A DNA stretch of 19,910 nucleotides from positions 1 to 19,910 of the forward strand of contig CAZHUO010000023.1 in the NCBI GenBank assembly GCA_964535715.1, given 5' to 3'. Source of the stretch: CAZCCC01 sp964535715 (GTDB lineage: Bacteria; Patescibacteriota; Patescibacteriia; Buchananbacterales; UBA6539). The notes under the pieces are model-generated. The model saw nothing but the letters and a program-made list of their open reading frames with translations, ran no database searches and was not told where the DNA came from. Positions 14,334 to 19,910 of this stretch are shown here, in pieces. How positions within the stretch are numbered: the stretch's first letter is position 1; every line of letters begins with the position of its first letter. A program made the position numbers and the translations under genes.

Positions 14334-14873
14334 ATGCTCGAAATTATATCTTATATTTTTCCGTTCATCTTTATAGTAATTGTTCTGATAATTTTAGGAA
14401 CAATGGCTTGGGGCGGAATTTTAGCGGCACCTTGGGTGCCTTTATGGAAAAAAGATATCAGGCGGATGATGAAATTGGCTGATTTAAAACCGGGTGAATT
14501 GCTTTATGATCTTGGAGCGGGCGACGGCCGAATGCTGATAATTGCCGCCAAAGAATTCAAAGCAAAAGCAATTGGATATGAAATTGCCGTCTTGCCATTT
14601 TTTCTTGCCTATATTAAAATTACTTTATTGGGTTTGCGGGGTAAAATTAAGCTTAGATATAAGAATTTTTTTCATCAGGATTTAAGTCAAGCTGACGTAA
14701 TTTGCGCCTTTTTGACTCCGCAGGCAATGCTAAAACTAAAACCAAAATTGGAAAAAGAGGCAAAACCGGGCTGTCGGATAGTGTCGTACGCTTTCAGTAT
14801 TCCGGGTTTAAAGCCGGAAATAGCCGACAAGCCAAGTGAAAACGAAACAAAAATTTATCTTTATCGCAGATAA
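14334..14873 (+). CDS. membrane-tethered SAM methyltransferase (FAM173-like)
   Basis: A 179-residue protein with one N-terminal transmembrane helix (about 8-30), then APWVPLWKKDIRRM and a compact class I methyltransferase domain. Motif I is LYDLGAGDGR (57-66), strand 2 ends in GYE (81-83), and a motif-IV-like segment lies at about 120-127 (ADVICAFL). The arrangement TM, A-P-[WY]-V-P, then K-P-G-[DE]-x-[LV]-Y-D-L-G-[AS]-G-D-G-R is that of small membrane-bound methyltransferases related to FAM173 / ATP synthase c-subunit lysine methyltransferase. A membrane-protein lysine target is therefore possible but not shown. No SD is seen before the ATG. Confidence 0.85.
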   Translation: MLEIISYIFPFIFIVIVLIILGTMAWGGILAAPWVPLWKKDIRRMMKLADLKPGELLYDLGAGDGRMLIIAAKEFKAKAIGYEIAVLPFFLAYIKITLLGLRGKIKLRYKNFFHQDLSQADVICAFLTPQAMLKLKPKLEKEAKPGCRIVSYAFSIPGLKPEIADKPSENETKIYLYRR

Positions 14874-14886
14874 GAAAACGTATTAG

Positions 14887-14915
14887 TTGGATAAAATCTG
14901 CGGTCTAAATATTGT
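14887..14915 (+). promoter_or_regulatory. tentative promoter of the 14940 gene
   Basis: TTGGAT (14887-14892) is followed after 17 bases by TATTGT (14910-14915). The start would lie near 14922, about 18 bases before the ATG. Boxes are imperfect, so this is a weak call. Confidence 0.35.
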
Positions 14916-14939
14916 AAAAATAAAAAAATTTAAAATAAA

Positions 14940-15566
14940 ATGCTTGGCAAAAAGAAAAAACAAAATAACGATTTTGAAAAAATAAACGAGGAGGAAGCCG
15001 CGCGTCATTTGGAATTGCTTAAAGATGTATTGGAAAATACTCAGGCAAATATTAAAAAAGCCCTTAATCTTATAAGTAAAAACGAACTTGATTCAGGTTC
15101 ATTGCTTGACAGCCTGCAGAGGGCAAAAGAAGCCAGCGCCGGATTTATTGTTACAAACGGCGCCAATATTGAAGGCAATGGCAGTGAAAGAATTATCGAA
15201 GGAGTATTTAATGGCGAAAAAATGGTCAGCGGAGACGGGATTGAATACAATATCCCGGCAAACTACGCATCAAAATCAAAATTAATCGAAGGTGATATAT
15301 TAAAATTAACCATCAACAGGGATGGTTCTTTTATTTACAAGCAAATCGGTCCGGTGGAAAGAAGGCAGCTTGTCGCGGCATTGGCAAATAATGAGAAGAC
15401 CGGAGAATGGTTTGCCCTTGAAAGCGGCAAAAAATGGAAACTATTGACTGCATCAGTCACTTATTTTCATGGCCAGCCTGGAGATGAAGTAGTAATTATT
15501 ATTCCTAAGGAAAGCGACAGTAACTGGGCGGCGGTGGAAAACGTGATTAAAAATAACAATCGTTGA
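14940..15566 (+). CDS. hypothetical protein, conserved-looking
   Basis: A 208-residue soluble protein. The first 70 residues are helical and charged (KKKKQNNDFEKINEEEAARHLELL), possibly a coiled coil. The following region (about 85-135) reads as beta strands, including GVFNGEKMVSGDGIEYNIP and a LIEGDILKLTI turn reminiscent of an OB/SH3-like barrel. The C-terminal third is a second strand-rich unit (KWKLLTASVTYFHGQPGDEV). I do not recognise a named family, although proteins of this appearance occur in Patescibacteria. There is no signal peptide, TM or catalytic motif. It converges on prmC with a five-base gap. A nucleic-acid-binding role is only a guess from the strand-rich middle. Confidence 0.8.
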   Translation: MLGKKKKQNNDFEKINEEEAARHLELLKDVLENTQANIKKALNLISKNELDSGSLLDSLQRAKEASAGFIVTNGANIEGNGSERIIEGVFNGEKMVSGDGIEYNIPANYASKSKLIEGDILKLTINRDGSFIYKQIGPVERRQLVAALANNEKTGEWFALESGKKWKLLTASVTYFHGQPGDEVVIIIPKESDSNWAAVENVIKNNNR

Positions 15567-15571
15567 TTAAT

Positions 15572-16408
15572 TCAGTTATTTATTATTGCTAAGCGATTTA
15601 GCCCGGCTAAATCTTTTTTTATTATTATCCCTGATTTTGGTAAATATTTTTTTATCAATTTTTCCATTTTTTTTGCCTGATTATAGCCGATTTCGCAAAT
15701 TATGAACTTTGGCTTTTGTTTTCGGTTGTCTATTTGCCTAAAAAGTTTTTCATAAACTGCAATTCCATGCTGAAAACCCTCCAAAGCGGTTTTTGGCTCG
15801 TATTTCAGGCCGGGGTTAGTTGAAGTTTTGTAATAGTTATCAAGATAGGGGAGATTAGCCGCAATTATGTTAATTTTTTTGTTTTTCAGCGGCGCAATAA
15901 GGTCGCCGTGGTAAAATTTTATTTTAACTTTATGCTTTTTAGCATTTTTTTTGGCCACAAGCAAAGTTTTTTTTGAAATGTCAGTTGCCATTATTTCTGC
16001 CTTTGGAAGTTGTTTAGCCAAGGTGACGGCAATGCATCCGGAACCAGTCCCAATATCGGCTATTATACATTTGTCACTATATGGGGTTTGCAATGACAAA
16101 ATAGTGTCAACCAATAATTCCGTTTCTGGGCGGGGTATTAGCACTCGTTTATCAACATAAAAATCAAGGCCGTAAAATTCCTTTGTTTTTATAATATATG
16201 CAATCGGTTCATTTTTGGCGCGTCTTTTTATATAATCACTAAATTTTTTCAGCTGCGCAGCAGTTAGTTTACTTTCCGGGTGGGTGTGTAAAAATTCCTT
16301 TGATTTTTTTAAAACAAAACACAATAAAACCTCTGCATCTAGAGAGGGGCTAGGGGAGGGTTTATTCAGTTTATTTGTAGCCAAGATTAAGGCTTGTTTT
16401 ATGGTCAT
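15572..16408 (-). CDS. prmC: peptide chain release factor N5-glutamine methyltransferase
   Basis: A 278-residue enzyme that methylates the Gln of the GGQ motif in release factors, raising termination efficiency. The N-terminal helical domain ends in EPIAYIIKTKEFYGLDFYVD (67-86), typical of PrmC. VLIPRPETELLV (89-100) precedes the catalytic domain. Motif I is ADIGTGSGCIAVTLA (117-131). The catalytic N-P-P-Y reads N-L-P-Y (185-188), as in some homologues. The C-terminal DLAGLNRLAI (267-276) matches the family ending. It is downstream of prfA on the same strand (57 bases), so enzyme and substrate are genetically linked. No SD is apparent before the ATG. Confidence 0.93.
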   Translation of the reverse strand: MTIKQALILATNKLNKPSPSPSLDAEVLLCFVLKKSKEFLHTHPESKLTAAQLKKFSDYIKRRAKNEPIAYIIKTKEFYGLDFYVDKRVLIPRPETELLVDTILSLQTPYSDKCIIADIGTGSGCIAVTLAKQLPKAEIMATDISKKTLLVAKKNAKKHKVKIKFYHGDLIAPLKNKKINIIAANLPYLDNYYKTSTNPGLKYEPKTALEGFQHGIAVYEKLFRQIDNRKQKPKFIICEIGYNQAKKMEKLIKKYLPKSGIIIKKDLAGLNRLAIINN

Positions 16409-16410
16409 TT

Positions 16411-16457
16411 AGCTTATAGCTTATTGCTTATAGTTGATGTTCTATTACCTATAAGCT
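16411..16457. repeat. inverted repeat between prfA and prmC
   Basis: AGCTTATAG (16411-16419) pairs with CTATAAGCT (16449-16457) across a 29-base loop that contains a second copy of GCTTATAG (16426-16433). This is a weak stem without a T-run, so termination is unlikely. Alternative pairing between the copies is possible. Confidence 0.4.
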
Positions 16458-16465
16458 AACAGCTA

Positions 16466-17512
16466 TTAATTACTATCCGCTTCTTTTAAGGAATTAATAA
16501 TTGGTTGGATATTGCCGTTCATTATAGATTCTATTTGGCTAAAATTTTGCTTAATCCTATGATCAGTAACTCGATCCTGGGGGAAATTATATGTTCTGAT
16601 TTTTTCCGAGCGGTCGCCTGATCCGATTTGCGATTTTCTGGCGTCGCCGCGTTCTTTGGCTAAACGTTCCTGCTCGGCTAAAAGCAGGCGGGAACGCAGA
16701 ATTTGTATTGCCTTATTTTTATTTTTAATTTGCGATTTTTCATCCTGGCAGCTGACAACGGTATTTGTCGGTATATGGGTAATCCTGACGGCTGAATCGG
16801 TGGTATTTACGCTTTGCCCGCCATGTCCGCCGGATCTAAATACATCAATTCTCAGCTCCTCAGGTTTAAGCTCAATATCAACTTCTTCAGCCTCTGGTAA
16901 AACAGCCACGGTTGATGCTGACGTGTGAACTCTGCCGCTTTTTTCTGTTTCCGGCACTCTCTGGACGCGGTGGACGCCGCTTTCATATTTCATATTGCTG
17001 TAAACGTTGTTTCCTGATATTTCAAATATTACTTCTTTAAATCCGCCAATTCCGATGCGGCTGGAATTCAAAATTTTTGTTTTCCAGCCTTTGTCTTCGG
17101 CAAAGCGGGAATACATCCGAAAAAGCTCAGCTGCAAATAAAGCAGCCTCATCTCCGCCGGTGCCGGCACGAATTTCCATAATAATATTTTTTTGGTCAAA
17201 AGGATCTTTTACTGACAAATCTTCAGCTATTTCTTTTTGTAGACTTTCTTTAAGTTCAGACAAGCTTAGGACTTCTTCCTGGGCAATTGCTACTAATTCT
17301 TCATCAAGCTCTTCAGTAAGTGAATTTTTAGCCGAAATCAGCTGATTTTCTGTTTTTTCAAGCTCATCAATTTTTTTTACAGTTTGGCTTAAAGTATTGA
17401 ACTCCTTTGAAAGTTCCTTTAAATTTTGGGGATTTTTAACAATTTCCGGATTGCTCAAGTCGCTTTCAAGATTTTTATATCGTTTTTTTATTTCTTCAAA
17501 TTTTTTTTCCAT
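16466..17512 (-). CDS. prfA: peptide chain release factor 1 (RF1)
   Basis: A 348-residue class I release factor that reads UAA and UAG. The tripeptide anticodon P-x-T is PET (187-189) in RVPETEKSGRVHTSAST, diagnostic of RF1 rather than RF2 (SPF). The catalytic GGQ is at 231-233 in SGGHGGQSVN, the site methylated by PrmC. The domain I helical region (1-105) and the IMEIRAGTGGDEA segment (111-123) are normal, and length is close to the usual 355-360. The ATG directly follows the T-rich tail of the terminator after rpmE with no SD, so expression may depend on read-through or on a promoter hidden in that tail. It is paired with prmC downstream. Confidence 0.96.
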   Translation of the reverse strand: MEKKFEEIKKRYKNLESDLSNPEIVKNPQNLKELSKEFNTLSQTVKKIDELEKTENQLISAKNSLTEELDEELVAIAQEEVLSLSELKESLQKEIAEDLSVKDPFDQKNIIMEIRAGTGGDEAALFAAELFRMYSRFAEDKGWKTKILNSSRIGIGGFKEVIFEISGNNVYSNMKYESGVHRVQRVPETEKSGRVHTSASTVAVLPEAEEVDIELKPEELRIDVFRSGGHGGQSVNTTDSAVRITHIPTNTVVSCQDEKSQIKNKNKAIQILRSRLLLAEQERLAKERGDARKSQIGSGDRSEKIRTYNFPQDRVTDHRIKQNFSQIESIMNGNIQPIINSLKEADSN

Positions 17513-17527
17513 ATTTTTTTTAAAACA

Positions 17528-17551
17528 AAAACTCCCGCAAAAGGGAGTTTT
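17528..17551 (-). terminator. intrinsic terminator / attenuator between rpmE and prfA
   Basis: The nine-base stem AAAACTCCC (17528-17536) pairs with GGGAGTTTT (17543-17551) around a six-base loop. On the minus strand it is followed by TTTTTGTTTT. It sits after rpmE and its T-tail reaches almost to the prfA start at 17512, leaving no room for a normal promoter between them. Confidence 0.8.
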
Positions 17552-17563
17552 AGTTTTATTTGG

Positions 17564-17857
17564 TTATTTTTCTTTTTTTTCTGCTTTTGTAGTTTTTGAA
17601 GTTGTTTTCTTTTCCTTTTTGGCTTTTTTGCCTTTTCGGGAAGATGCGGCTTTTTCCTGCTTCGCAGCTCTTTCTTTGAATTTTTCAACCCTTCGTGCCG
17701 AGTCAACCAATTTTTGCTTTCCGGTATAAAAAGGATGGCACATTGAACATATTTCAATATGGATTTCTGGCATTGTTGAGCCGACGCTGAAGCTGTTGCC
17801 GCAGGCGCAGGTAACTTTGGCATCCGGGTAATATTTTGGATGGGTATTTTTTTTCAT
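17564..17857 (-). CDS. rpmE: 50S ribosomal protein L31 with lysine-rich tail
   Basis: A 97-residue protein whose first 60 residues are L31: HPKYY near the start, the zinc ligands C17, C19, C37 and C40 (CACG and CSMC), and HPFYTGKQKLVDSARRVEKF (41-60), the family signature. L31 bridges the 50S and 30S subunits. Bacterial L31 is usually about 65-90 residues. Here a tail of some 35 residues is almost entirely Lys, Glu, Ala, Ser and Thr, probably disordered and rRNA-binding. The zinc-binding (C+) type is present, so this is the primary rather than the zinc-independent paralogue. It is followed by a terminator and then prfA, an order seen in many bacteria. Confidence 0.93.
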   Translation of the reverse strand: MKKNTHPKYYPDAKVTCACGNSFSVGSTMPEIHIEICSMCHPFYTGKQKLVDSARRVEKFKERAAKQEKAASSRKGKKAKKEKKTTSKTTKAEKKEK

Positions 17858-17884
17858 AAATATAATGCTAATCTGGTGAATTAT

Positions 17885-17907
17885 CCTAATCTACAAATAT
17901 AGATTGG
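17885..17907. repeat. short hairpin related to right-edge AT-rich repeats
   Basis: AATCTA (17888-17893) pairs with TAGATT (17900-17905). The flanking ATAGATTGGTATTAT resembles GTAGATTGGCATTAT at 19749-19763, suggesting a member of the same dispersed family. It lies in the 77-base gap upstream of rpmE. Confidence 0.4.
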
Positions 17908-17934
17908 TATTATTTATTAATGTATCCTAGCATT

Positions 17935-18360
17935 TTATTTTATTTTTGGCAAGAGTCTGTGTTTTTTTTCGTGAAGATCCCTGGAATGGCGGGTAATGGC
18001 AAAAACACCGACAACACTGGTATAAACCAAGGCAAATTCAGCGGGAATTTTATAATAGTCGTTGCTAAAAGGCGCCAAGATAGCGAAAATCACCATTATT
18101 ATTGTCCAAATCACTACATATAACTCTCCGGAAAAGCGAGAAATAAATCTGGTTTTCCAGCGGTCATATTCTTTTTCGCCGGTATAAATTCCTAAAATTG
18201 CCAGGTATATTACGCCGATAGCGCTTACCGAGCTGTCAAATTTATTGCCTGATAAAAAATCAAAAATAAATAAAAATATTGTAAGTATTGTCCAAATATC
18301 CAAAATAATCTTAATTGAAATGCGGCTATCTTCTAATTTTTTCTTAAAAATACTGATCAT
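17935..18360 (-). CDS. small four-TM membrane protein, unknown function
   Basis: A 141-residue integral membrane protein. Hydrophobic segments lie at about 17-36, 44-60, 79-98 and 106-121, in two pairs. A cytosolic-looking basic loop carries GEKEYDRWKTRF (about 61-72), and the tail is His/Lys/Arg-rich (RHSRDLHEKKHRLLPKIK). No named family is recognised. The ATG at 18360 lies seven bases from an extended -10, so the message is probably leaderless. It is divergent from dapB, whose promoter is within 60 bases. Confidence 0.78.
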   Translation of the reverse strand: MISIFKKKLEDSRISIKIILDIWTILTIFLFIFDFLSGNKFDSSVSAIGVIYLAILGIYTGEKEYDRWKTRFISRFSGELYVVIWTIIMVIFAILAPFSNDYYKIPAEFALVYTSVVGVFAITRHSRDLHEKKHRLLPKIK

Positions 18361-18366
18361 AACGAT

Positions 18367-18377
18367 ATATTAGCATA
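18367..18377 (-). promoter_or_regulatory. extended -10 promoter of the four-TM gene; likely leaderless
   Basis: On the minus strand TATGCTAATAT gives TGC-TAATAT, an extended -10 ending at 18367. The expected start point is at or next to the A of the ATG at 18360. No clear -35 box is seen. Confidence 0.5.
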
Positions 18378-18388
18378 TTTTTTTAAAC

Positions 18389-18417
18389 TTGACATTGTGG
18401 TGATAATTAATTAAGCT
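18389..18417 (+). promoter_or_regulatory. dapB promoter
   Basis: TTGACA (18389-18394) is a perfect -35 and is followed after 17 bases by TAAGCT (18412-18417), which keeps the TA...T of the -10. The transcript would start near 18424, giving a leader of about 50 bases. Confidence 0.55.
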
Positions 18418-18419
18418 GG

Positions 18420-18442
18420 ATTTGCCTATTAAGGCAAATTTT
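18420..18442 (+). promoter_or_regulatory. hairpin at the start of the dapB leader
   Basis: ATTTGCCT (18420-18427) pairs with AGGCAAAT (18432-18439) around a four-base loop and is followed by TTTG. It overlaps the predicted dapB transcription start. It may be a weak attenuator, a 5'-stabilising hairpin, or an operator for a dimeric repressor. Confidence 0.4.
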
Positions 18443-18471
18443 GACCTTTACAACAACTAAGGAGAACTGAA

Positions 18472-19260
18472 ATGGCGATTAATCTATGTATTAGCGGATT
18501 TGGTAGGCTCGGAATGGAAGTTGGCTGCAAATCAGTTTTTAATATTTGCGCAGTTGATTTGAATGACAGAGAGCTTCCCGGAGTGAAATTTTATTTACCA
18601 AAAGATATTGAAAAAGCCCTGGCAAAATCGGAAATTTTGTTTATTTCCCACAATAACCCTAATGAAGTTGTAACTCAAGCAGAAGTTGCGGCAAAAAACG
18701 ACGTTCCCATAATCGTTGCAACTACCGGTCTTTCCCATTCAAATATATCGTATTTGAAAAGTATTTCTGACCGAGTCCCGATCATTATTGCTGATAATTT
18801 CAGCTTGGGTATTGCATTATTTGCCAGACAAGTCAGGGAAGCGGCAAAGATTCTGCCGGCAGATTGGTCTGTTGAAATCATTGAATACCATCATGAAGGA
18901 AAGCTTGATTGTCCAAGTGGAACAGCCATAAAATTGGCCAAACAGATTTGTCTTGCCAGAGATTTAGATTCGGAAAAATTCGTGAAAACTGGGCGGTCAA
19001 AAGGCAGGTTAAATAGGCCACGGCAAAGACAGGAAATTTTCATTCATTCAGCCCGCGCCGGAACAGTATTTGGTAAGCATGTGGTGTTATTTTTTGGTCC
19101 TAATGAAGTTTGCACTTATGAGCATGAAGCCCTTAGTAGGGGAATATTTGCCGATGGTGCTGTTTGTGCGATTAAATGGATAATTAATGGTCAAGAACCG
19201 GGAATCTATGGCATGGACGATGTTTATGGCCTCAGAGAAAGAGATAGTAATGCTAAGTAA
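18472..19260 (+). CDS. dapB: 4-hydroxy-tetrahydrodipicolinate reductase
   Basis: A 262-residue NAD(P)H-dependent reductase of the lysine/diaminopimelate pathway. The dinucleotide-binding loop is SGFGRLG (8-14), one residue shorter than the E. coli GAGGRMG. IVATTG (81-86) and ADNFSLG (107-113) match the conserved V-x-G-T-T-G and A-x-N-F-S-x-G. The catalytic segment IIEYHHEGKLDCPSGTA (136-152) keeps H140 and K144, equivalent to E. coli His159 and Lys163, plus P-S-G-T. The ATG is fixed by TAAGGAG (18458-18464) seven bases upstream, a strong SD unlike most neighbours. No other dap gene is in the window. The last bases overlap a downstream small gene. Confidence 0.92.
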   Translation: MAINLCISGFGRLGMEVGCKSVFNICAVDLNDRELPGVKFYLPKDIEKALAKSEILFISHNNPNEVVTQAEVAAKNDVPIIVATTGLSHSNISYLKSISDRVPIIIADNFSLGIALFARQVREAAKILPADWSVEIIEYHHEGKLDCPSGTAIKLAKQICLARDLDSEKFVKTGRSKGRLNRPRQRQEIFIHSARAGTVFGKHVVLFFGPNEVCTYEHEALSRGIFADGAVCAIKWIINGQEPGIYGMDDVYGLRERDSNAK

Positions 19261-19553
19261 AGAAGCAACTGATTATTTGCACAGCATTTTTAATAAATCA
19301 GCTGCGGGGCTGGGTGAAATTAATTGGCGAAAAATATTTCAAGCAGACGGTACGATCCGTAAAGAAGCTGAAATAGCTATTTTATTCAGTTATTTACAAA
19401 TACAAAAAATTCGTGGGTTTGTTAAGACACACTTTGGGGTATGGCTGGAGTAACGATCATCTTCAAATTTGCACTTTTTTTGATGAATGCGCGTATTTGG
19501 CAGCTGTCCGTATTTTGCAGCTTTCAAAGAGTACTAATATTTCTGAATTTTAG
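19250..19553 (+). pseudogene. small gene overlapping dapB, apparently frameshifted
   Basis: An ATG at 19250 overlaps the dapB end by 11 bases and opens a 67-residue frame (MLSKEATDYLHSIFNKSAAG...) that stops at 19451-19453. The +1 frame is open back beyond this point and continues from GGG at 19437 for 38 codons (GYGWSNDHLQICTFFDECAY, then LAAVRILQLSKSTNISEF) to TAG at 19551-19553. Protein-like composition continues across the switch, which lies in the GGGG run at 19436-19439. Removing one G gives a single protein of about 100 residues, helical and soluble. A sequencing error, a real mutation or programmed +1 shifting are all possible. No family is recognised; translational coupling suggests a link with dapB. 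Confidence 0.55.
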
Positions 19554-19567
19554 TGAAATTATTTTGG

Positions 19568-19609
19568 CCTGCAAGTCTTGATCATTCAAGGCGTGGCAGG
19601 TCTTTTTTT
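19568..19609 (+). terminator. rho-independent terminator of the dapB operon
   Basis: CCTGC (19568-19572) pairs with GCAGG (19596-19600), and inside it CTTGA (19577-19581) pairs with TCAAG (19586-19590). TC and seven T residues follow. The interrupted stem is moderately strong and lies 15 bases after the extended reading frame ends. Confidence 0.7.
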
Positions 19610-19649
19610 GTTCCAAAGCTAACCATGGCCTGCTACGAATGTGCTCATG

Positions 19650-19749
19650 CGAATATTACCGATGCTAATCTACTATTGGATACGAATGATACAAATAACT
19701 ATTGGTATAATTCGCATTTATTTGCATTCATTAGTATCGGTAATATTCG
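19650..19749. repeat. 100-base AT-rich element with 20-bp terminal inverted repeats
   Basis: The 20 bases at 19650-19669 (starting CGAATATTACCGATG) are the reverse complement of 19730-19749 with one G-U-type mismatch. The 60-base interior is AT-rich with repeated CGAAT and GATAC motifs and no ORF. It could be a cruciform, a MITE-like remnant or part of an IS target region. Confidence 0.65.
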
Positions 19750-19805
19750 TAGATTGGCATTATATATTTGTAGATTCGTATTGATTTGTAGATAGGTATC
19801 ATATA
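19749..19805. repeat. three degenerate tandem repeats with GTAGAT core
   Basis: GTAGAT recurs at 19749, 19770 and 19788 (spacing 21 and 18), each followed by T/A-x-G-x-ATT-like sequence. The array joins the inverted repeat on its left and ends just before the transposase 3' end. It is too short and degenerate for a CRISPR. Confidence 0.55.
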
Positions 19806-19809
19806 TCAA

Positions 19810-19828
19810 GACTGTACAGTTAACAGTC
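19810..19828. mobile_element. probable terminal inverted repeat of the IS element
   Basis: Just after the transposase stop lie the perfect palindrome ACTGTACAGT (19811-19820) and the hairpin GACTGT/ACAGTC (19810-19815 with 19823-19828). The start TGTACAG resembles the TG...CA-type ends of IS3/IS481-like elements. The other end is outside the window, so the boundary is not proven. Confidence 0.35.
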
Positions 19829-19910
19829 AAGGGTAACACTTTGGAGTAGTTTTTTTTGTGGTGTCAGACCATTCAGCGTCTCATGCAGCCTTTCAAAATT
19901 GTAGAATTGC
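19820..19910 (-). CDS. IS481/IS3-type transposase, C-terminal fragment (runs off window)
   Basis: Reading the minus strand from 19909, 29 codons precede TAA at 19822-19820: QFYNFERLHETLNGLTP, then QKKLLQSVTLDC. The segment Y-N-x-E-R-x-H-E-x-L-N-G-L-T-P is the well-known C-terminal end of rve-type DDE integrases of the IS481 and IS3 families. The catalytic residues lie beyond the window edge. The reading frame is intact as far as it goes. The usual R-P-H is R-L-H here. Confidence 0.8.
   Translation of the reverse strand, partial: QFYNFERLHETLNGLTPQKKLLQSVTLDC

Noticed and set aside
17488..17823. 111-codon minus-strand frame overlapping rpmE
   Set aside because: It is a shifted reading of the L31 gene and the terminator region; the real frame shows all L31 zinc ligands.
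19553..19795. 80-codon plus-strand frame starting at TTG
   Set aside because: It runs through the dapB-operon terminator and the inverted repeat, has no SD, and its product has no protein-like pattern.
19749..19805. Possible CRISPR array
   Set aside because: There are only three degenerate units with near-continuous spacing, no unique spacers of constant length, and no cas genes.

Overview
This window looks like a piece of an AT-rich Patescibacteria (Candidate Phyla Radiation) chromosome, most like a Parcubacteria-type lineage. The clues are low GC over most of its length, compact genes, many small proteins without recognisable families, a sparse set of housekeeping genes (cysS, dus, prmC, prfA, rpmE), and a large VirD4/TraD-like ATPase of a type often found in these genomes. 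Most genes lack a Shine-Dalgarno (SD) sequence, and several promoters sit so close to the ATG that leaderless mRNA is likely. UGA is an ordinary stop (it ends the cysS, pgsA-like, 11116-11637 and 14940-15566 genes), so code 11 applies. This placement is inferred from gene content; no rRNA or tRNA gene is present.

Layout. 1-972 is an accessory block of visibly higher GC with small SD-led genes, closed by three hairpins, the last a good terminator. 979-5253 is a run of minus-strand genes: a tight three-gene operon (P-loop kinase-like, small protein, degenerate phosphoribosyltransferase-like protein), then a GNAT acetyltransferase, a SAM methyltransferase, an Asn-rich lipoprotein and a small unknown protein. 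5254-5635 is non-coding and carries a cloverleaf-like palindromic repeat plus the next promoter. 5636-10001 is a plus-strand run: CDP-alcohol phosphatidyltransferase, cysS, an MGDG-synthase/UgtP-like glycosyltransferase, a second palindromic repeat of the same type, and dus. A converging corA follows. 11098-15566 is a second plus-strand run: an unknown charged protein overlapping a membrane-anchored VirD4/TraD-like ATPase, a membrane-tethered methyltransferase and an unknown protein. 15572-17857 (minus) is a translation cluster, rpmE-prfA-prmC, with a terminator between rpmE and prfA. 17935-18360 is a four-TM protein divergent from dapB. dapB overlaps a small gene that appears frameshifted. 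The right edge holds a terminator, AT-rich repeats and the 3' end of an IS transposase.

How the genes fit together. The phosphatidyltransferase and the GT28-like glycosyltransferase could make membrane phospho- and glycolipids. RF1 and the methyltransferase that modifies it sit together, behind L31. The ATPase and its overlapping partner look like the motor of a DNA or protein translocation apparatus whose other parts lie outside the window. The best candidate for an undescribed system is the kinase-like / small / PRTase-like operon at 979-2710; its function cannot be deduced from sequence alone.
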